From contig NZ_JAQLDU010000013.1 of the NCBI RefSeq assembly GCF_028209625.1, positions 28,276-92,275 on the forward strand: a stretch of 64,000 bases of DNA, read 5' to 3'. Made by a program: the position numbers and the translations under genes. Shown in pieces: positions 1 through 8,488 of the stretch (positions are counted from its first letter, which is position 1; every line of letters begins with the position of its first letter). The notes beneath the pieces are model-generated. The model made no database searches, was not told the origin of the DNA, and worked only from the letters and a program-made list of their open reading frames with translations. The DNA comes from Collinsella aerofaciens. GTDB lineage: Bacteria > Actinomycetota > Coriobacteriia > Coriobacteriales > Coriobacteriaceae.

Positions 1-2
1 TA

Positions 3-584
3 TTCTGTACCGTCGATATGCTGCTCGCACATGGACGCTCGCTCGACGTTGTTTCTCAGGCCGAGCTTTTGGAAGCGCCGGTTGGCGCCGCGCCCGATTA
101 CGAGACGACCTGCGCCGCAAGCGCGATTGCCGAGGTCGCGCGCGTGTGCTCATTCGAGGACGCCGAGGACCCGTTTACCTTTGCCATCACGCAGCGGGCG
201 CTCACGCTTGTCGGCTGTGGGCTCGACTCGGCACATATGGACCTGCTCGTGGCGGCCTTTGTCTTTAAACTTCTGTCGCACGTGGGCTATCGACCCGATT
301 TTTCGGCCTGCGTGCTGTGCGGAGACCCCATGCTGTCGTACTTTTCGCCCCAGGCGGGCGGGCTCATGTGCGGTTCGTGCGCGTCGAGCGTTCCGGGTGC
401 TGAGCTGGTTTCGACCGGTGAGGTCGAGTGGCTGCGCGCCCTCATGTCCATGACCTTCGATGCACTCATGGTCGAGCGAATCGACCCGCATACGGCGGCG
501 TTCTTGCTCGGGCTTTCGCATGTGTGGGCTGCGACGCACACCGACCAGCGCCTCCGTGCGATGGAATTCATGTTGGGTCGGTGA
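3..584 (+). CDS. recO: DNA repair protein RecO, C-terminal part (5' end outside window)
   Basis: RecO is the recombination mediator that loads RecA on SSB-coated single-stranded DNA in the RecFOR pathway. The window opens inside the gene: the frame is already open at base 3, and the first residues (FCTVDMLLAHGRSLD) match the family's interior, so the ATG at 18 is not the start. The helical C-terminal domain is present. It includes a zinc knuckle made of CVLC (309-320) and CGSC (369-380), as in many actinobacterial and Firmicutes RecO proteins. The stop at 582-584 is followed by about 140 bp of leader before rpsO. Identification rests on the knuckle and overall pattern. Confidence 0.85.
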   Translation, partial: FCTVDMLLAHGRSLDVVSQAELLEAPVGAAPDYETTCAASAIAEVARVCSFEDAEDPFTFAITQRALTLVGCGLDSAHMDLLVAAFVFKLLSHVGYRPDFSACVLCGDPMLSYFSPQAGGLMCGSCASSVPGAELVSTGEVEWLRALMSMTFDALMVERIDPHTAAFLLGLSHVWAATHTDQRLRAMEFMLGR

Positions 585-639
585 TGATGCGCATGGGCGG
601 TCTGCTTGTGGTAACATACCGACCTGTTGGTACCTCGAC

Positions 640-702
640 CTTGGATGCTCGCTCCACCGACGGCTTCCCAGTCCGAGGCGAATAGTGTCGCCCGCGGGCG
701 AC
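640..702 (+). promoter_or_regulatory. Possible S15 autoregulatory leader of rpsO
   Basis: The transcribed leader before rpsO holds a perfect 16-base palindrome (687-702, GTCGCCCG/CGGGCGAC) directly before the Shine-Dalgarno. A CCTCG (640s) can pair with CGAGG (674-678). Ribosomal protein S15 represses its own mRNA through leader structures in many bacteria. Here the architecture fits, but no specific S15-binding element is proven. An upstream TAACAT (612-617) may be the -10 box. Confidence 0.35.
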
Positions 703-722
703 AAGAAACGAAAGGTGAAACA

Positions 723-1001
723 ATGACTGTTTCCAAAGAGCGCAAGGCTGAGCTGACTGCCCAGTTCGGTAACACCCCGGTCGACACCGGCAACCCCAAG
801 GTTCAGGTCGCCATCCTGTCCGAGCGCATCAAGGAGCTGACCGAGCACATGAAGTCCCACCAGAAGGACTTCCACACCCGTCGTGGCCTGCTCATGCTCG
901 TCGGCCGTCGTCGTCGTCTTCTCTCCTACATCAAGAAGAACGACATCGTCGAGTACCGTGAGCTCATCAAGGCTCTGGGCATCCGCGACAACATCCAGTA
1001 A
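723..1001 (+). CDS. rpsO: 30S ribosomal protein S15
   Basis: Primary 16S rRNA-binding protein of the small-subunit platform. The 92-residue product is near the usual 89. It begins MTVSKERKAELTAQFG and carries the conserved GxxxTGxPExQ-like segment and the C-terminal RRRRLLSYIKK basic patch that contacts rRNA helix 22. The start at 723 is chosen because a Shine-Dalgarno (GAAAGG, 709-714) lies just upstream; an earlier in-frame ATG at 627 would add non-conserved residues. It lies in front of pnp, the classic rpsO-pnp order, with an intrinsic terminator and a further hairpin between the two. Confidence 0.97.
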   Translation: MTVSKERKAELTAQFGNTPVDTGNPKVQVAILSERIKELTEHMKSHQKDFHTRRGLLMLVGRRRRLLSYIKKNDIVEYRELIKALGIRDNIQ

Positions 1002-1016
1002 GGATTTGTACATGCT

Positions 1017-1048
1017 AAGAGCGTCCTGCGCAGCGGGGCGCTCTTTTT
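1017..1048 (+). terminator. Intrinsic terminator after rpsO
   Basis: Perfect 7-bp stem AAGAGCG/CGCTCTT (1017-1023 with 1039-1045) ending in a run of T (1044-1048), 16 bp after the rpsO stop. Some read-through into pnp is likely because the order rpsO-pnp is conserved. Confidence 0.8.
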
Positions 1049-1115
1049 GTGTAAGGGCGCGAACAATCACGCTCTGAAGCGTGGCGGGGGCAGGGGGCCC
1101 GCGTCACATGAGAAG

Positions 1116-1138
1116 CCCACAGGCAAGGGGCCTGTGGG
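1116..1138 (+). promoter_or_regulatory. Hairpin in pnp leader just before the ribosome-binding site
   Basis: A perfect 9-bp stem CCCACAGGC/GCCTGTGGG with a 5-base loop ends 4 bases before AAAGGAG (1141-1147). There is no T-run, so it is not a terminator. In other bacteria pnp is autoregulated through cleavage of a leader stem-loop; a similar role is an inference from position only. Confidence 0.5.
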
Positions 1139-1151
1139 GTAAAGGAGAACA

Positions 1152-3398
1152 ATGACACTCGTATCCAAGACCTTTGAGCTGTACGGCAAGACCTACACCT
1201 TTGAGTCCGGCGAGCTTGCCAAGCAGGCCACCGGCGCCTGCCTGGTCAAGCAGGGCGACACCACGATGCTCGACACCGTGGTTGTCTCCAAGGAGCGCAA
1301 GAACTACGACTTCTTCCCGCTGACCGTCGACTTCAACGAGAAGATGTACGCAGCCGGCCGCATCCCGGGTGGTTACCTCAAGCGTGAGGGCCGTCCCAGC
1401 GAGAAGGCCACGCTCACCGCGCGCATGATTGACCGTCCGATTCGCCCGAGCTTCCCGGACGGCTTCCGCAACGAGGTGCACATTGTCGCCACCTCGCTCG
1501 TCGCCGACCAGGTCAACCCCTTCGACGTCATCAACGTCATGGGTGCCTCCCTGGCCATGACGCTCGGCGGTGTGCCCTTCGAGGGCCCGCTTGCCTGCGT
1601 GCGCATCGGCCGCAACGTGGAGACCGGCGAGTTTATCGTCAACCCCACCTATGAGGAGCGCGAGAACTCCGATCTGGACCTGGAGCTGGGTGGCTCCGCC
1701 GACTTCATCTCGATGGTCGAGGCCGGCGCCGAGGAGATCTCCGAGGACGACATGCTCGCCGCCATGAAGTTTGGCCAGGAGGCCCTTGCTGCCTTCTGCC
1801 AGGCTCAGGACGAGTTTGTCGCCGAGTGGGAGCAGATCAACGGCGCCATCGTCAAGAAGGAGTACCCGCTCGACCAGCCCGTCGAGGAGGTCCAGGAGCG
1901 CATCTTCGCCCACTACGACGAGATGGCAGCCGCCCTTCGCGACGCCGACAAGCTCTCCCGTATCGGTAAGGTCGAGGCTCTGAAGGAGTCCGTCCGTGCC
2001 GAGTTCACCGAGGAGGAGCAGTCCGCTTGGGAGCGCGAGATTCCCGTGGCGCTCAAGAAGCTCGAGAAGAAGGCTATGCGTACCATGGTCGTCGAGACCG
2101 GCGAGCGCGTCGACGGCCGTGCCGCCGATGAGATTCGCCCCATCATGGTGAAGGATAACTACCTGCCGCTCGTTCACGGCTCCGGTCTGTTCCAGCGTGG
2201 CCAGACCCAGGTGCTTTCCGTCCTGTCGCTCGGTATGCTCAACGAGGGCCAGCGTCTGGATACCATCGAGCCCACCGAGGGCAAGCGCTACATGCACCAC
2301 TACAACTTCCCGCCGTTCTGCACCGGCGAGACCGGCCGCATGGGCAGCCCCAAGCGCCGTGAGATCGGTCACGGCAACCTGGCCGAGCGCGCCCTGCTTC
2401 CGGTGCTCCCCGACGAGAACGAGTTCCCCTACGCCATCCGCGTGGTCTCCGAGGTCATGGAGTCCAACGGCTCCTCTTCGATGGCTTCGACCTGCGGCTC
2501 CACGCTCGCCCTTATGGACGGCGGCGTGCCCATTAAGCGCCCGGTCTCCGGTATCGCCATGGGCCTGATCCAGGAGGAGGGCAAGACCGTGGTCCTGTCC
2601 GACATCCAGGGTCTCGAGGACTTCCTGGGCGACATGGACTTTAAGGTCACCGGCACCACCGAGGGCATCACCGCCCTGCAGATGGACAACAAGGCCACCG
2701 GCCTTACCTTCGACATCCTGGCGCGCGCCCTGCAGCAGGCCAAGGAGGGTCGCGCCTTCATCCTGCAGAAGATGCTCGATGTGATCCCCGAGCCGCGTCA
2801 TACCACGCGCAGCACCGCCCCGCGCATCGTCTCCATCCAGGTTCCGACCGATAAGATCCGTGACGTCATCGGTTCCGGCGGTAAGGTCATCCGCGGCATC
2901 CAGGACGAGACCGGCGCTTCGGTCGACATCCAGGAGGACGGCACCGTCTTTGTCGGCGGCACCGGCGAGTCCGTCGATCAGGCTGTCGAGCGTATCAAGC
3001 TCATCATCAAGGTTCCCGAGCCGGGCGAGGAGTACACCGGTCGTGTGGTCTCCATCCAGCCCTTCGGCGCCTTCGTGAACCTGTTGCCCGGTAAGGACGG
3101 CCTGCTGCACATCTCCCGCGTCGCCAAGGGTCGTGTGGAGAAGGTCGAGGACGTCCTCAACGTGGGCGACGAGGTCAAGGTCGTCGTCATCGAGGTCGAC
3201 GATCGCGGCAAGATCTCGCTCGATCGTCTGGACAAGCCCGAGGCCCCGGCTCGTGCCGAGGGTGCCTCCGAGGGCGACGGCGAGCACTTCCAGCGCCGTG
3301 AGCGTCCGCGTCGCGAGCGCTCCGAGCGCAGCGACCGTCCGCGCCGTCCCGGCGACAACGGAGGCCGCAAGCCCCGCCGTCACCACGACGCCGAGTAA
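1152..3398 (+). CDS. pnp: Polyribonucleotide nucleotidyltransferase (PNPase)
   Basis: Phosphorolytic 3'-5' exoribonuclease, a trimer that degrades mRNA and, in organisms with RNase J/Y as here, works in a degradosome-like assembly. The 748 residues show the two RNase PH repeats, the linker helical domain, a KH domain (about residues 565-600, IGSGGKVIR motif) and an S1 domain (about 627-695, GRVVSIQPFGAFV). A Glu/Arg-rich tail of about 50 residues rich in RPRRERSERS-type repeats follows and is typical of actinobacterial PNPase. The start has a strong AAAGGAG 5 bases upstream. The two other RNases of this window, rnj and rny, are nearby. Confidence 0.97.
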   Translation: MTLVSKTFELYGKTYTFESGELAKQATGACLVKQGDTTMLDTVVVSKERKNYDFFPLTVDFNEKMYAAGRIPGGYLKREGRPSEKATLTARMIDRPIRPSFPDGFRNEVHIVATSLVADQVNPFDVINVMGASLAMTLGGVPFEGPLACVRIGRNVETGEFIVNPTYEERENSDLDLELGGSADFISMVEAGAEEISEDDMLAAMKFGQEALAAFCQAQDEFVAEWEQINGAIVKKEYPLDQPVEEVQERIFAHYDEMAAALRDADKLSRIGKVEALKESVRAEFTEEEQSAWEREIPVALKKLEKKAMRTMVVETGERVDGRAADEIRPIMVKDNYLPLVHGSGLFQRGQTQVLSVLSLGMLNEGQRLDTIEPTEGKRYMHHYNFPPFCTGETGRMGSPKRREIGHGNLAERALLPVLPDENEFPYAIRVVSEVMESNGSSSMASTCGSTLALMDGGVPIKRPVSGIAMGLIQEEGKTVVLSDIQGLEDFLGDMDFKVTGTTEGITALQMDNKATGLTFDILARALQQAKEGRAFILQKMLDVIPEPRHTTRSTAPRIVSIQVPTDKIRDVIGSGGKVIRGIQDETGASVDIQEDGTVFVGGTGESVDQAVERIKLIIKVPEPGEEYTGRVVSIQPFGAFVNLLPGKDGLLHISRVAKGRVEKVEDVLNVGDEVKVVVIEVDDRGKISLDRLDKPEAPARAEGASEGDGEHFQRRERPRRERSERSDRPRRPGDNGGRKPRRHHDAE

Positions 3399-3421
3399 CA
3401 GCCGTACATAACCAGCACCGC

Positions 3422-3452
3422 AAGGGCGACTCCGGACGGGGGCCGCCCTTTT
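3422..3452 (+). terminator. Intrinsic terminator after pnp
   Basis: Stem AAGGGCG/CGCCCTT (3422-3428 with 3444-3450) with a GC-rich loop and TTTT at the 3' side, 24 bp after the pnp stop. Confidence 0.8.
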
Positions 3453-3458
3453 GCTGTT

Positions 3459-3578
3459 CCCGGCGGGGGCCGCGGGTAAAGTTTCCTGCTCTACAGTCCT
3501 GCGCAAGACGGAAAGCACATTAAGTGCTTTCCTTTGCGTGCGGAACTCGCGATAAACTTCATATGCGGCCCTCCCGGG
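3459..3578 (+). repeat. Structured palindromic repeat, copy A
   Basis: This element is seen twice between pnp and rnj, here in plus orientation. An outer stem (CCCGG..GGGCCGC, 3459-3473, with GCGGCCC..CCGGG, 3565-3578) encloses conserved strands AAGTTTCCTGCTCTACAG (from 3479) and GTGCGGAACTCGCGATAAAC (3538-3557). Between them is an inner hairpin GGAAAGCAC-ATTAA-GTGCTTTCC (3510-3532). Copy B keeps the conserved strands and the ATTAA loop, but its inner stem differs by three fully compensated base pairs and its outer stem is unrelated. That pattern means pairing is selected, or that the element propagates as a hairpin. There is no coding potential. Confidence 0.8.
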
Positions 3579-3717
3579 CGCAAGCAAAAGGACTGGTTAG
3601 TGCCGCTCGCTATTTAGTTAGACAGTCTATTCAGTAGTCAGATTTCAGATCTGTAGATAGCCGCAGCAGCATCTTCCCAGATAAAACCGACCAAAATAAA
3701 CCTGTCCCTTTTTGGCA
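3579..3717. other. Spacer between the two structured repeats
   Basis: A 139-bp AT-richer stretch with no convincing gene. The only structure seen is a small stem AAACCTG/CAGGTTT (3698-3722) that partly overlaps the outer arm of copy B and would compete with it. Confidence 0.5.
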
Positions 3718-3850
3718 GGTTTCCCGTGGGGCGGGCACTGATGAAGTTTATCGCGAGTTCCGCACGAACAGGAGGCCACTTAATGTGGCCTCCGTCGTGA
3801 GCAGGACTGTAGAGCAGGAAACTTCATCAGTGCCCGCCCCACGGGAAACC
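3718..3850 (-). repeat. Structured palindromic repeat, copy B (inverted relative to copy A)
   Basis: Reverse-strand counterpart of copy A. A perfect 32-bp outer stem (3718-3749 with 3819-3850) encloses the same conserved strands and an inner hairpin with arms GGAGGCCAC (3771-3779) and GTGGCCTCC (3785-3793). Read on the minus strand the loop is ATTAA, as in copy A. Relative to A, three adjacent stem pairs are exchanged (A-T, A-T, G-C become G-C, G-C, C-G). Another hairpin, AAACCGG/CCGGTTT (3846-3868), follows immediately. Copy B lies about 190 bp upstream of the rnj start. Confidence 0.8.
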
Positions 3851-4038
3851 GGCGGGATAGACCGGTTTGGATGGGGCTTTGATGCATGGGTGGTCTGTTG
3901 GTGGGCAAATGGGTATCATACTGTGGTTATTGCATCGACTCTGCGATGCATATTTGTACGTTCCCGGCGGTCGGTTTGCCAGAAGCGCCCCGTCGGTTGT
4001 TCCAGACACGTTTCGAAGAAAGGAAACAACACTCACCT

Positions 4039-5709
4039 ATGGCAGCTAAAAAATCATCTCCCTTGAAGATCATTCCGCTTGGCGGCCTTGACGGCATCGG
4101 CAAGAACATGACGGTCTTCGAGTGCGGCGACGACATGGTGCTCGTCGACGCCGGCCTTATGTTCCCGGATGACTCCCAGCCCGGTATCGACCTGGTGCTT
4201 CCCGACTACACCTATGTTCTTGAGAACGAGGAGAAGCTCCGCGGCATCATCGTCACCCACGGCCACGAGGACCACACCGGTTCGCTTCCGTATCTGCTGC
4301 AGGACCTCAACAATAAGGTGCCCATCTTCTCGAGCAAGCTGACGCTCGGCTTTATCGAGGGCAAGCTCTCCGAGTTCCGCATCCGCGCACCCAAGTTCCG
4401 TGAGGTCAAGGGCGGCAGCCATGTCAACCTCGGCGGCATCTCGCTCGACTTCTTCTCGATGACGCACTCCATCCCCGGCGCTCTGGGCGTGTTCATTCGC
4501 ACCAACCAGGGCACCGTTATGCACACCGGCGACTTTAAGCTCGACCAGACGCCCATCGACGGCGTCACGCCCGACTATGCCGCTATCAGCCGTTTTGCCA
4601 AGCAGGGCATCGACCTGCTGCTTTCCGACTCCACCAATGCCACGGTTCCCGGCTTTACCAAGTCCGAGGCCGAGGTTGGTCCCAACCTGTTGCACGCCAT
4701 CAAGAACGCCCCGGGTCGTGTGTTCGTCGCGTCGTTCTCGAGCCACATCCATCGTCTGCAGCAGATCTGCGATGCCGCCCGCAAGTGCGGCCGTAAGGTC
4801 GTTGTGACCGGTCGCTCCATGCTCACGAACACCCGCGTGGCGCGTGAGCTGGGCTACCTCAACATCGATGACGCCGATATCATCGATGCCTTCGATATCG
4901 ATAACCTGCCCGACGATAAGATTGTCGTCATGTGCACTGGTTCGCAGGGCGAGCCGCTGTCGGCCCTGTCCCGCATGGCCAATGGCGAGCACAAGACGCT
5001 CTCCATCCACGAGGGCGATACCGTTATCCTTTCGGCAACTCCCGTTCCTGGCAACGAGAAGGCCGTCCAGCAGGTCGTCAACAGCCTGGCCAAGCTCGGC
5101 TGCGACGTGTGGGATAAGAACCGCGCTCTCGTCCACGTCTCGGGTCACGGTAGCCAGGAGGAGCTCAAGCTCCTGATGGCCATGGCCAAGCCCACGTACT
5201 TTATGCCGGTTCACGGTGAGGCCGTGCATCTGCGCGCCCATGCCCAGCTGGCCCGCAAGATGGGCATCAAGGACGATCATATCTTTATCCTCGATAACGG
5301 CGACACGCTCGAGATGCGCGGTGGTATCGTCAAGCGCGGTACGCCCGTCGAGTCCGGTGTCGTTTACGTCGACGGCCTGCGTATCGGCGATACCGACCCC
5401 ATCGTCCTGCGCGATCGCCAGAAGCTCGCCAACGACGGTATGGTCACGGCCGTTGCCATCGTCTCCCTCAAACACAAGAAGATCGAGGCCATCGAGTTCT
5501 CGGGCCGCGGCGTCTCGTTTGCCATCGACGACCAGTTCTCCGAGGATGCCTCCGCGTCCATTATGAAGACGATCGAGAAGGGTAAGTTTAGCTTTACCAG
5601 CAGCGGTTCCGATGCCATTCGCAAGGCCGTGCGCGATTCGCTCTCTAACTTTATCTGGAGCCGTACGCGCACCCGTCCGATGATCATCCCGGTCGTCATG
5701 GAGGTTTAG
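4039..5709 (+). CDS. rnj: Ribonuclease J
   Basis: Metallo-beta-lactamase/beta-CASP RNase with 5'-3' exo- and endonuclease activity on mRNA and rRNA precursors. The 556 residues carry the zinc motif H74-G-H76-E-D78-H79, the later metal-ligand segment MTHSIPG, the beta-CASP SSHIHR segment and the C-terminal RNase J domain. The ATG at 4039 is used because the conserved fold starts within 15 residues of it and AAGGA lies at 4020-4024; an upstream in-frame ATG at 3886 adds unrelated sequence. A TATCAT (3914-3919) may be its -10 box. It is followed after 1 bp by ftsK, so the two are probably co-transcribed. Confidence 0.95.
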   Translation: MAAKKSSPLKIIPLGGLDGIGKNMTVFECGDDMVLVDAGLMFPDDSQPGIDLVLPDYTYVLENEEKLRGIIVTHGHEDHTGSLPYLLQDLNNKVPIFSSKLTLGFIEGKLSEFRIRAPKFREVKGGSHVNLGGISLDFFSMTHSIPGALGVFIRTNQGTVMHTGDFKLDQTPIDGVTPDYAAISRFAKQGIDLLLSDSTNATVPGFTKSEAEVGPNLLHAIKNAPGRVFVASFSSHIHRLQQICDAARKCGRKVVVTGRSMLTNTRVARELGYLNIDDADIIDAFDIDNLPDDKIVVMCTGSQGEPLSALSRMANGEHKTLSIHEGDTVILSATPVPGNEKAVQQVVNSLAKLGCDVWDKNRALVHVSGHGSQEELKLLMAMAKPTYFMPVHGEAVHLRAHAQLARKMGIKDDHIFILDNGDTLEMRGGIVKRGTPVESGVVYVDGLRIGDTDPIVLRDRQKLANDGMVTAVAIVSLKHKKIEAIEFSGRGVSFAIDDQFSEDASASIMKTIEKGKFSFTSSGSDAIRKAVRDSLSNFIWSRTRTRPMIIPVVMEV

Positions 5710-5710
5710 T

Positions 5711-8488
5711 TTGGCGCGCGGATCTGCACAAAACGCCAAAGGCAATAAGGCCAATAACCAACCGGCATCTGCTAAGGGTGCCGGTTCCCATCTGCGTGCC
5801 AATAAGGGCCACGAGTCCGAGTTCGATGAGTTTGAGCCCTTGGTCGAGCCTTCGGCCAATCGCGATATCGCCGGTGTGGTCATCGCCGTTTTGGCGATCG
5901 CGTCCTTCATTGCCGTGATCTCTCCGGCAACAGCGCCCGTGACGGCTGCGGTTGCCGGTTTCTACCACCTGGGCTTTGGTCTGGGCGCCTACGTGCTGCC
6001 GATCGTCATCTTGCTGTTTGCCGCCACGCTCTTTTTGGGTGAGGACTCGCCGCTCAACGTGCGCTCTGTCGCGGGCGGCGCCGTGGTCTTTATCGCCGTC
6101 GTCTCCATTCTTTCGCTGATGGTGCCGGGCACGAGCGATTCGTGCGACCTTATGTTTACGCCGCAGAACCTTTCCGTGTCGGGCGGCTACATTGGCGCCT
6201 TTATCGCAAGTGCCTTGCAAAACGCCCTGGGTAAACCTATCGCCATGGTTGTCTTGCTGGGGCTTGTCGTCGTTGGTTTGGTCATTATCGGCTTTTCGGT
6301 GGGTGGCGTTTTGCGCTCCGCACGCGATCGCGCTGCCGATTTTGCCGAGCGTCGACGTGCCGATGTCAATGCGAGCCCGTGGGGCGATGAAGAGGCCCTG
6401 TCGGTTCCCGGCGTCGCCCGTCCGCACCTGAGCATTCTGCGCCAGAAGGGGACTGACGCCGCGGTGACCACGGTCATGGGTGGCGATGTCGACCCGGTTT
6501 TGGATGATGACGAGGACGATGACCCGTTTGTCGACGTATCCGAGTCGGTTGAAGCCGAGCGAGCCAAGACCACGCTGTTGCCGCGCCGCCATGCCAAGAA
6601 GGGCAAGTCTGCGCCTAAGCTCAATACGAGTGAGCCCGACCCGTCTTGGTCCGATAGCGAGATTGAGCTCACCGAGGGCGATGACGAGGACGACGAGGGT
6701 CCGATTGAGACCGCAAAGACAACTTTGCTGCCGCGTCGCCATGCAAAGCGCGGCCAGGTAACCGGCCAGCTTTCGATGGAAGACGACTCCGATAAGATCG
6801 ACGAGTCCGAGCCGCCGTTTGTCGTGAATCCCGTCTCGGCCGCACCTCAGATTCCCGACTTCCTGAAGCATCCCAAGGTTGCCGGTGCGCCTGCCACGAG
6901 TGCTATCGAATCGGCTGCGGCTCGTGATGGGGGAGTGGACGACGGCGCCGCAGATAACGAGGGCGAAGAAGAGGACGGCCTCAAGCTTCCGCCGCTCGAA
7001 ATCCTGCATGCCAACCCGCAGTCGGCTTCCGCCGCGTCTTCGGACAAGGAGCTGGAGCAGACCGCTGAGTCACTGCAATCCACCTTGCTTGAGTTTGGCC
7101 GCAGTGCCCGCGTGGTCGGCTGGATCGCCGGCCCCACGGTGACGACCTTTAAACTGCAGCCCGGTGAGGGCGAGCGTGTGAGCAAAATCTCGAGCCTCGA
7201 GGACGATATCGCGCTTTCGCTCGCTGCCCAGTCGGTGCGTATCTTTGCCCCGATCCCCGGCACCTCGCTCGTGGGCATCGAGATTCCCAACCGCAAGCGC
7301 CAGAACGTCAATCTGGGCGACGTGCTGCCCTATGTGAAGGGCGGTCCGCTCGAGCTCGCCATCGGCCGCGACGCCGAGGGCACGCCGGTTGTCGCCGACC
7401 TCGCCAAGATGCCTCACCTGTTGATTGCCGGTACGACCGGTTCTGGTAAGTCGGTGATGATCAATTCCATCATCACGACATTGCTCATGCGCGCCCTTCC
7501 CGAGGACGTTCGCCTGATCATGGTCGACCCCAAGCGCGTCGAGCTTGCGGGCTATAACGGTCTGCCGCATCTCTATGTGCCCGTGGTGACCGAGCCCAAG
7601 CAGGCCGCGAGCGCTCTGCAATGGGCTGTGTCCGAGATGGAGCGTCGCCTGAAGGTCTTCGAGCGTCTCAACGTGCGTAAGATCTCGACCTACAACGAAA
7701 AGCAGGCTGCTGGCGAGTTTGAGCATTACGACAATCCGCCGCAAAAGATGCCCTACCTTGTCATTATCATTGACGAGCTCTCTGACCTGATGATGGTCGC
7801 CGGTAAGGATGTTGAGGCCTCGATCGTGCGTATTGCACAGCTGGGCCGTGCCGCCGGTATTCATCTTATCGTTGCCACGCAGCGCCCCAGCTCCAACGTG
7901 GTGACGGGCCTCATCAAGGCCAACATCACCAACCGCATCGCCTTTAACGTCGCCACGGGCATCGACTCGCGCGTCATCATCGATCAGATGGGCGCCGAGA
8001 AGCTCACCGGTTTGGGCGACATGTTGTTCTCCAAGGTCGACTGGGGCAAGCCCCGCCGTATCCAGGGCTGCTTTGTCTCGGACGACGAAATCAACGAGAT
8101 TGTCGAGTTCGTCAAGTCGCAGAGCGAGCCCGACTACCACGAGGAGATTCTGTCCGCCGTGGCGCCCGCTTCCATGTCCATGGCTGGTGGCGGCGGCATT
8201 GTCCGCACCGGAGTCGCCGAGCCGCAAGACGATGATCCGCTCATTTGGGAAGCCGCCCATATTGTGGTGGAATCGCAGCTTGGCTCCACATCTGGCCTGC
8301 AACGTCGTCTGAAGGTTGGCTATGCGCGTGCCGGGCGTATTATGGACATGCTGGAAGAAAAGGGTGTCGTCGGCCCGCCCGACGGTTCTAAGCCGCGCGA
8401 GGTCCTGTTGGACGAGGAGGGGCTTGCCGCGCTGGAATCTGTCGACGCCGAGATGGCACGTGAAGATCGTGAGTTTGGAGGATTCTGA
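5711..8488 (+). CDS. ftsK: DNA translocase FtsK/SpoIIIE
   Basis: Membrane-anchored hexameric ATPase that pumps chromosomal DNA through the closing septum. The 925 residues comprise an N-terminal region with four hydrophobic segments (about 50-200), a long acidic linker (about 230-430), the RecA-like motor with Walker A GTTGSGKS (574-581) and Walker B IIIDEL (about 684), and a C-terminal winged-helix gamma domain (about 855-925) that reads polar KOPS sites. The linker contains the same segment KTTLLPRRHAK twice (about 286 and 336). The start is TTG at 5711, served by GGAGG inside the end of rnj. The stop overlaps the next start (ATGA). Confidence 0.95.
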   Translation: MARGSAQNAKGNKANNQPASAKGAGSHLRANKGHESEFDEFEPLVEPSANRDIAGVVIAVLAIASFIAVISPATAPVTAAVAGFYHLGFGLGAYVLPIVILLFAATLFLGEDSPLNVRSVAGGAVVFIAVVSILSLMVPGTSDSCDLMFTPQNLSVSGGYIGAFIASALQNALGKPIAMVVLLGLVVVGLVIIGFSVGGVLRSARDRAADFAERRRADVNASPWGDEEALSVPGVARPHLSILRQKGTDAAVTTVMGGDVDPVLDDDEDDDPFVDVSESVEAERAKTTLLPRRHAKKGKSAPKLNTSEPDPSWSDSEIELTEGDDEDDEGPIETAKTTLLPRRHAKRGQVTGQLSMEDDSDKIDESEPPFVVNPVSAAPQIPDFLKHPKVAGAPATSAIESAAARDGGVDDGAADNEGEEEDGLKLPPLEILHANPQSASAASSDKELEQTAESLQSTLLEFGRSARVVGWIAGPTVTTFKLQPGEGERVSKISSLEDDIALSLAAQSVRIFAPIPGTSLVGIEIPNRKRQNVNLGDVLPYVKGGPLELAIGRDAEGTPVVADLAKMPHLLIAGTTGSGKSVMINSIITTLLMRALPEDVRLIMVDPKRVELAGYNGLPHLYVPVVTEPKQAASALQWAVSEMERRLKVFERLNVRKISTYNEKQAAGEFEHYDNPPQKMPYLVIIIDELSDLMMVAGKDVEASIVRIAQLGRAAGIHLIVATQRPSSNVVTGLIKANITNRIAFNVATGIDSRVIIDQMGAEKLTGLGDMLFSKVDWGKPRRIQGCFVSDDEINEIVEFVKSQSEPDYHEEILSAVAPASMSMAGGGGIVRTGVAEPQDDDPLIWEAAHIVVESQLGSTSGLQRRLKVGYARAGRIMDMLEEKGVVGPPDGSKPREVLLDEEGLAALESVDAEMAREDREFGGF

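Noticed and set aside
1104..3587. An 827-codon open frame antisense to pnp
   Set aside because: High-GC codons with G or C at third position leave the opposite strand open. The protein is Leu/Asp/Gly/His-rich shadow sequence, and pnp itself is certain.
4054..5910. A 618-codon antisense frame over rnj
   Set aside because: Mirror of rnj codon bias; no ribosome-binding site or domain.
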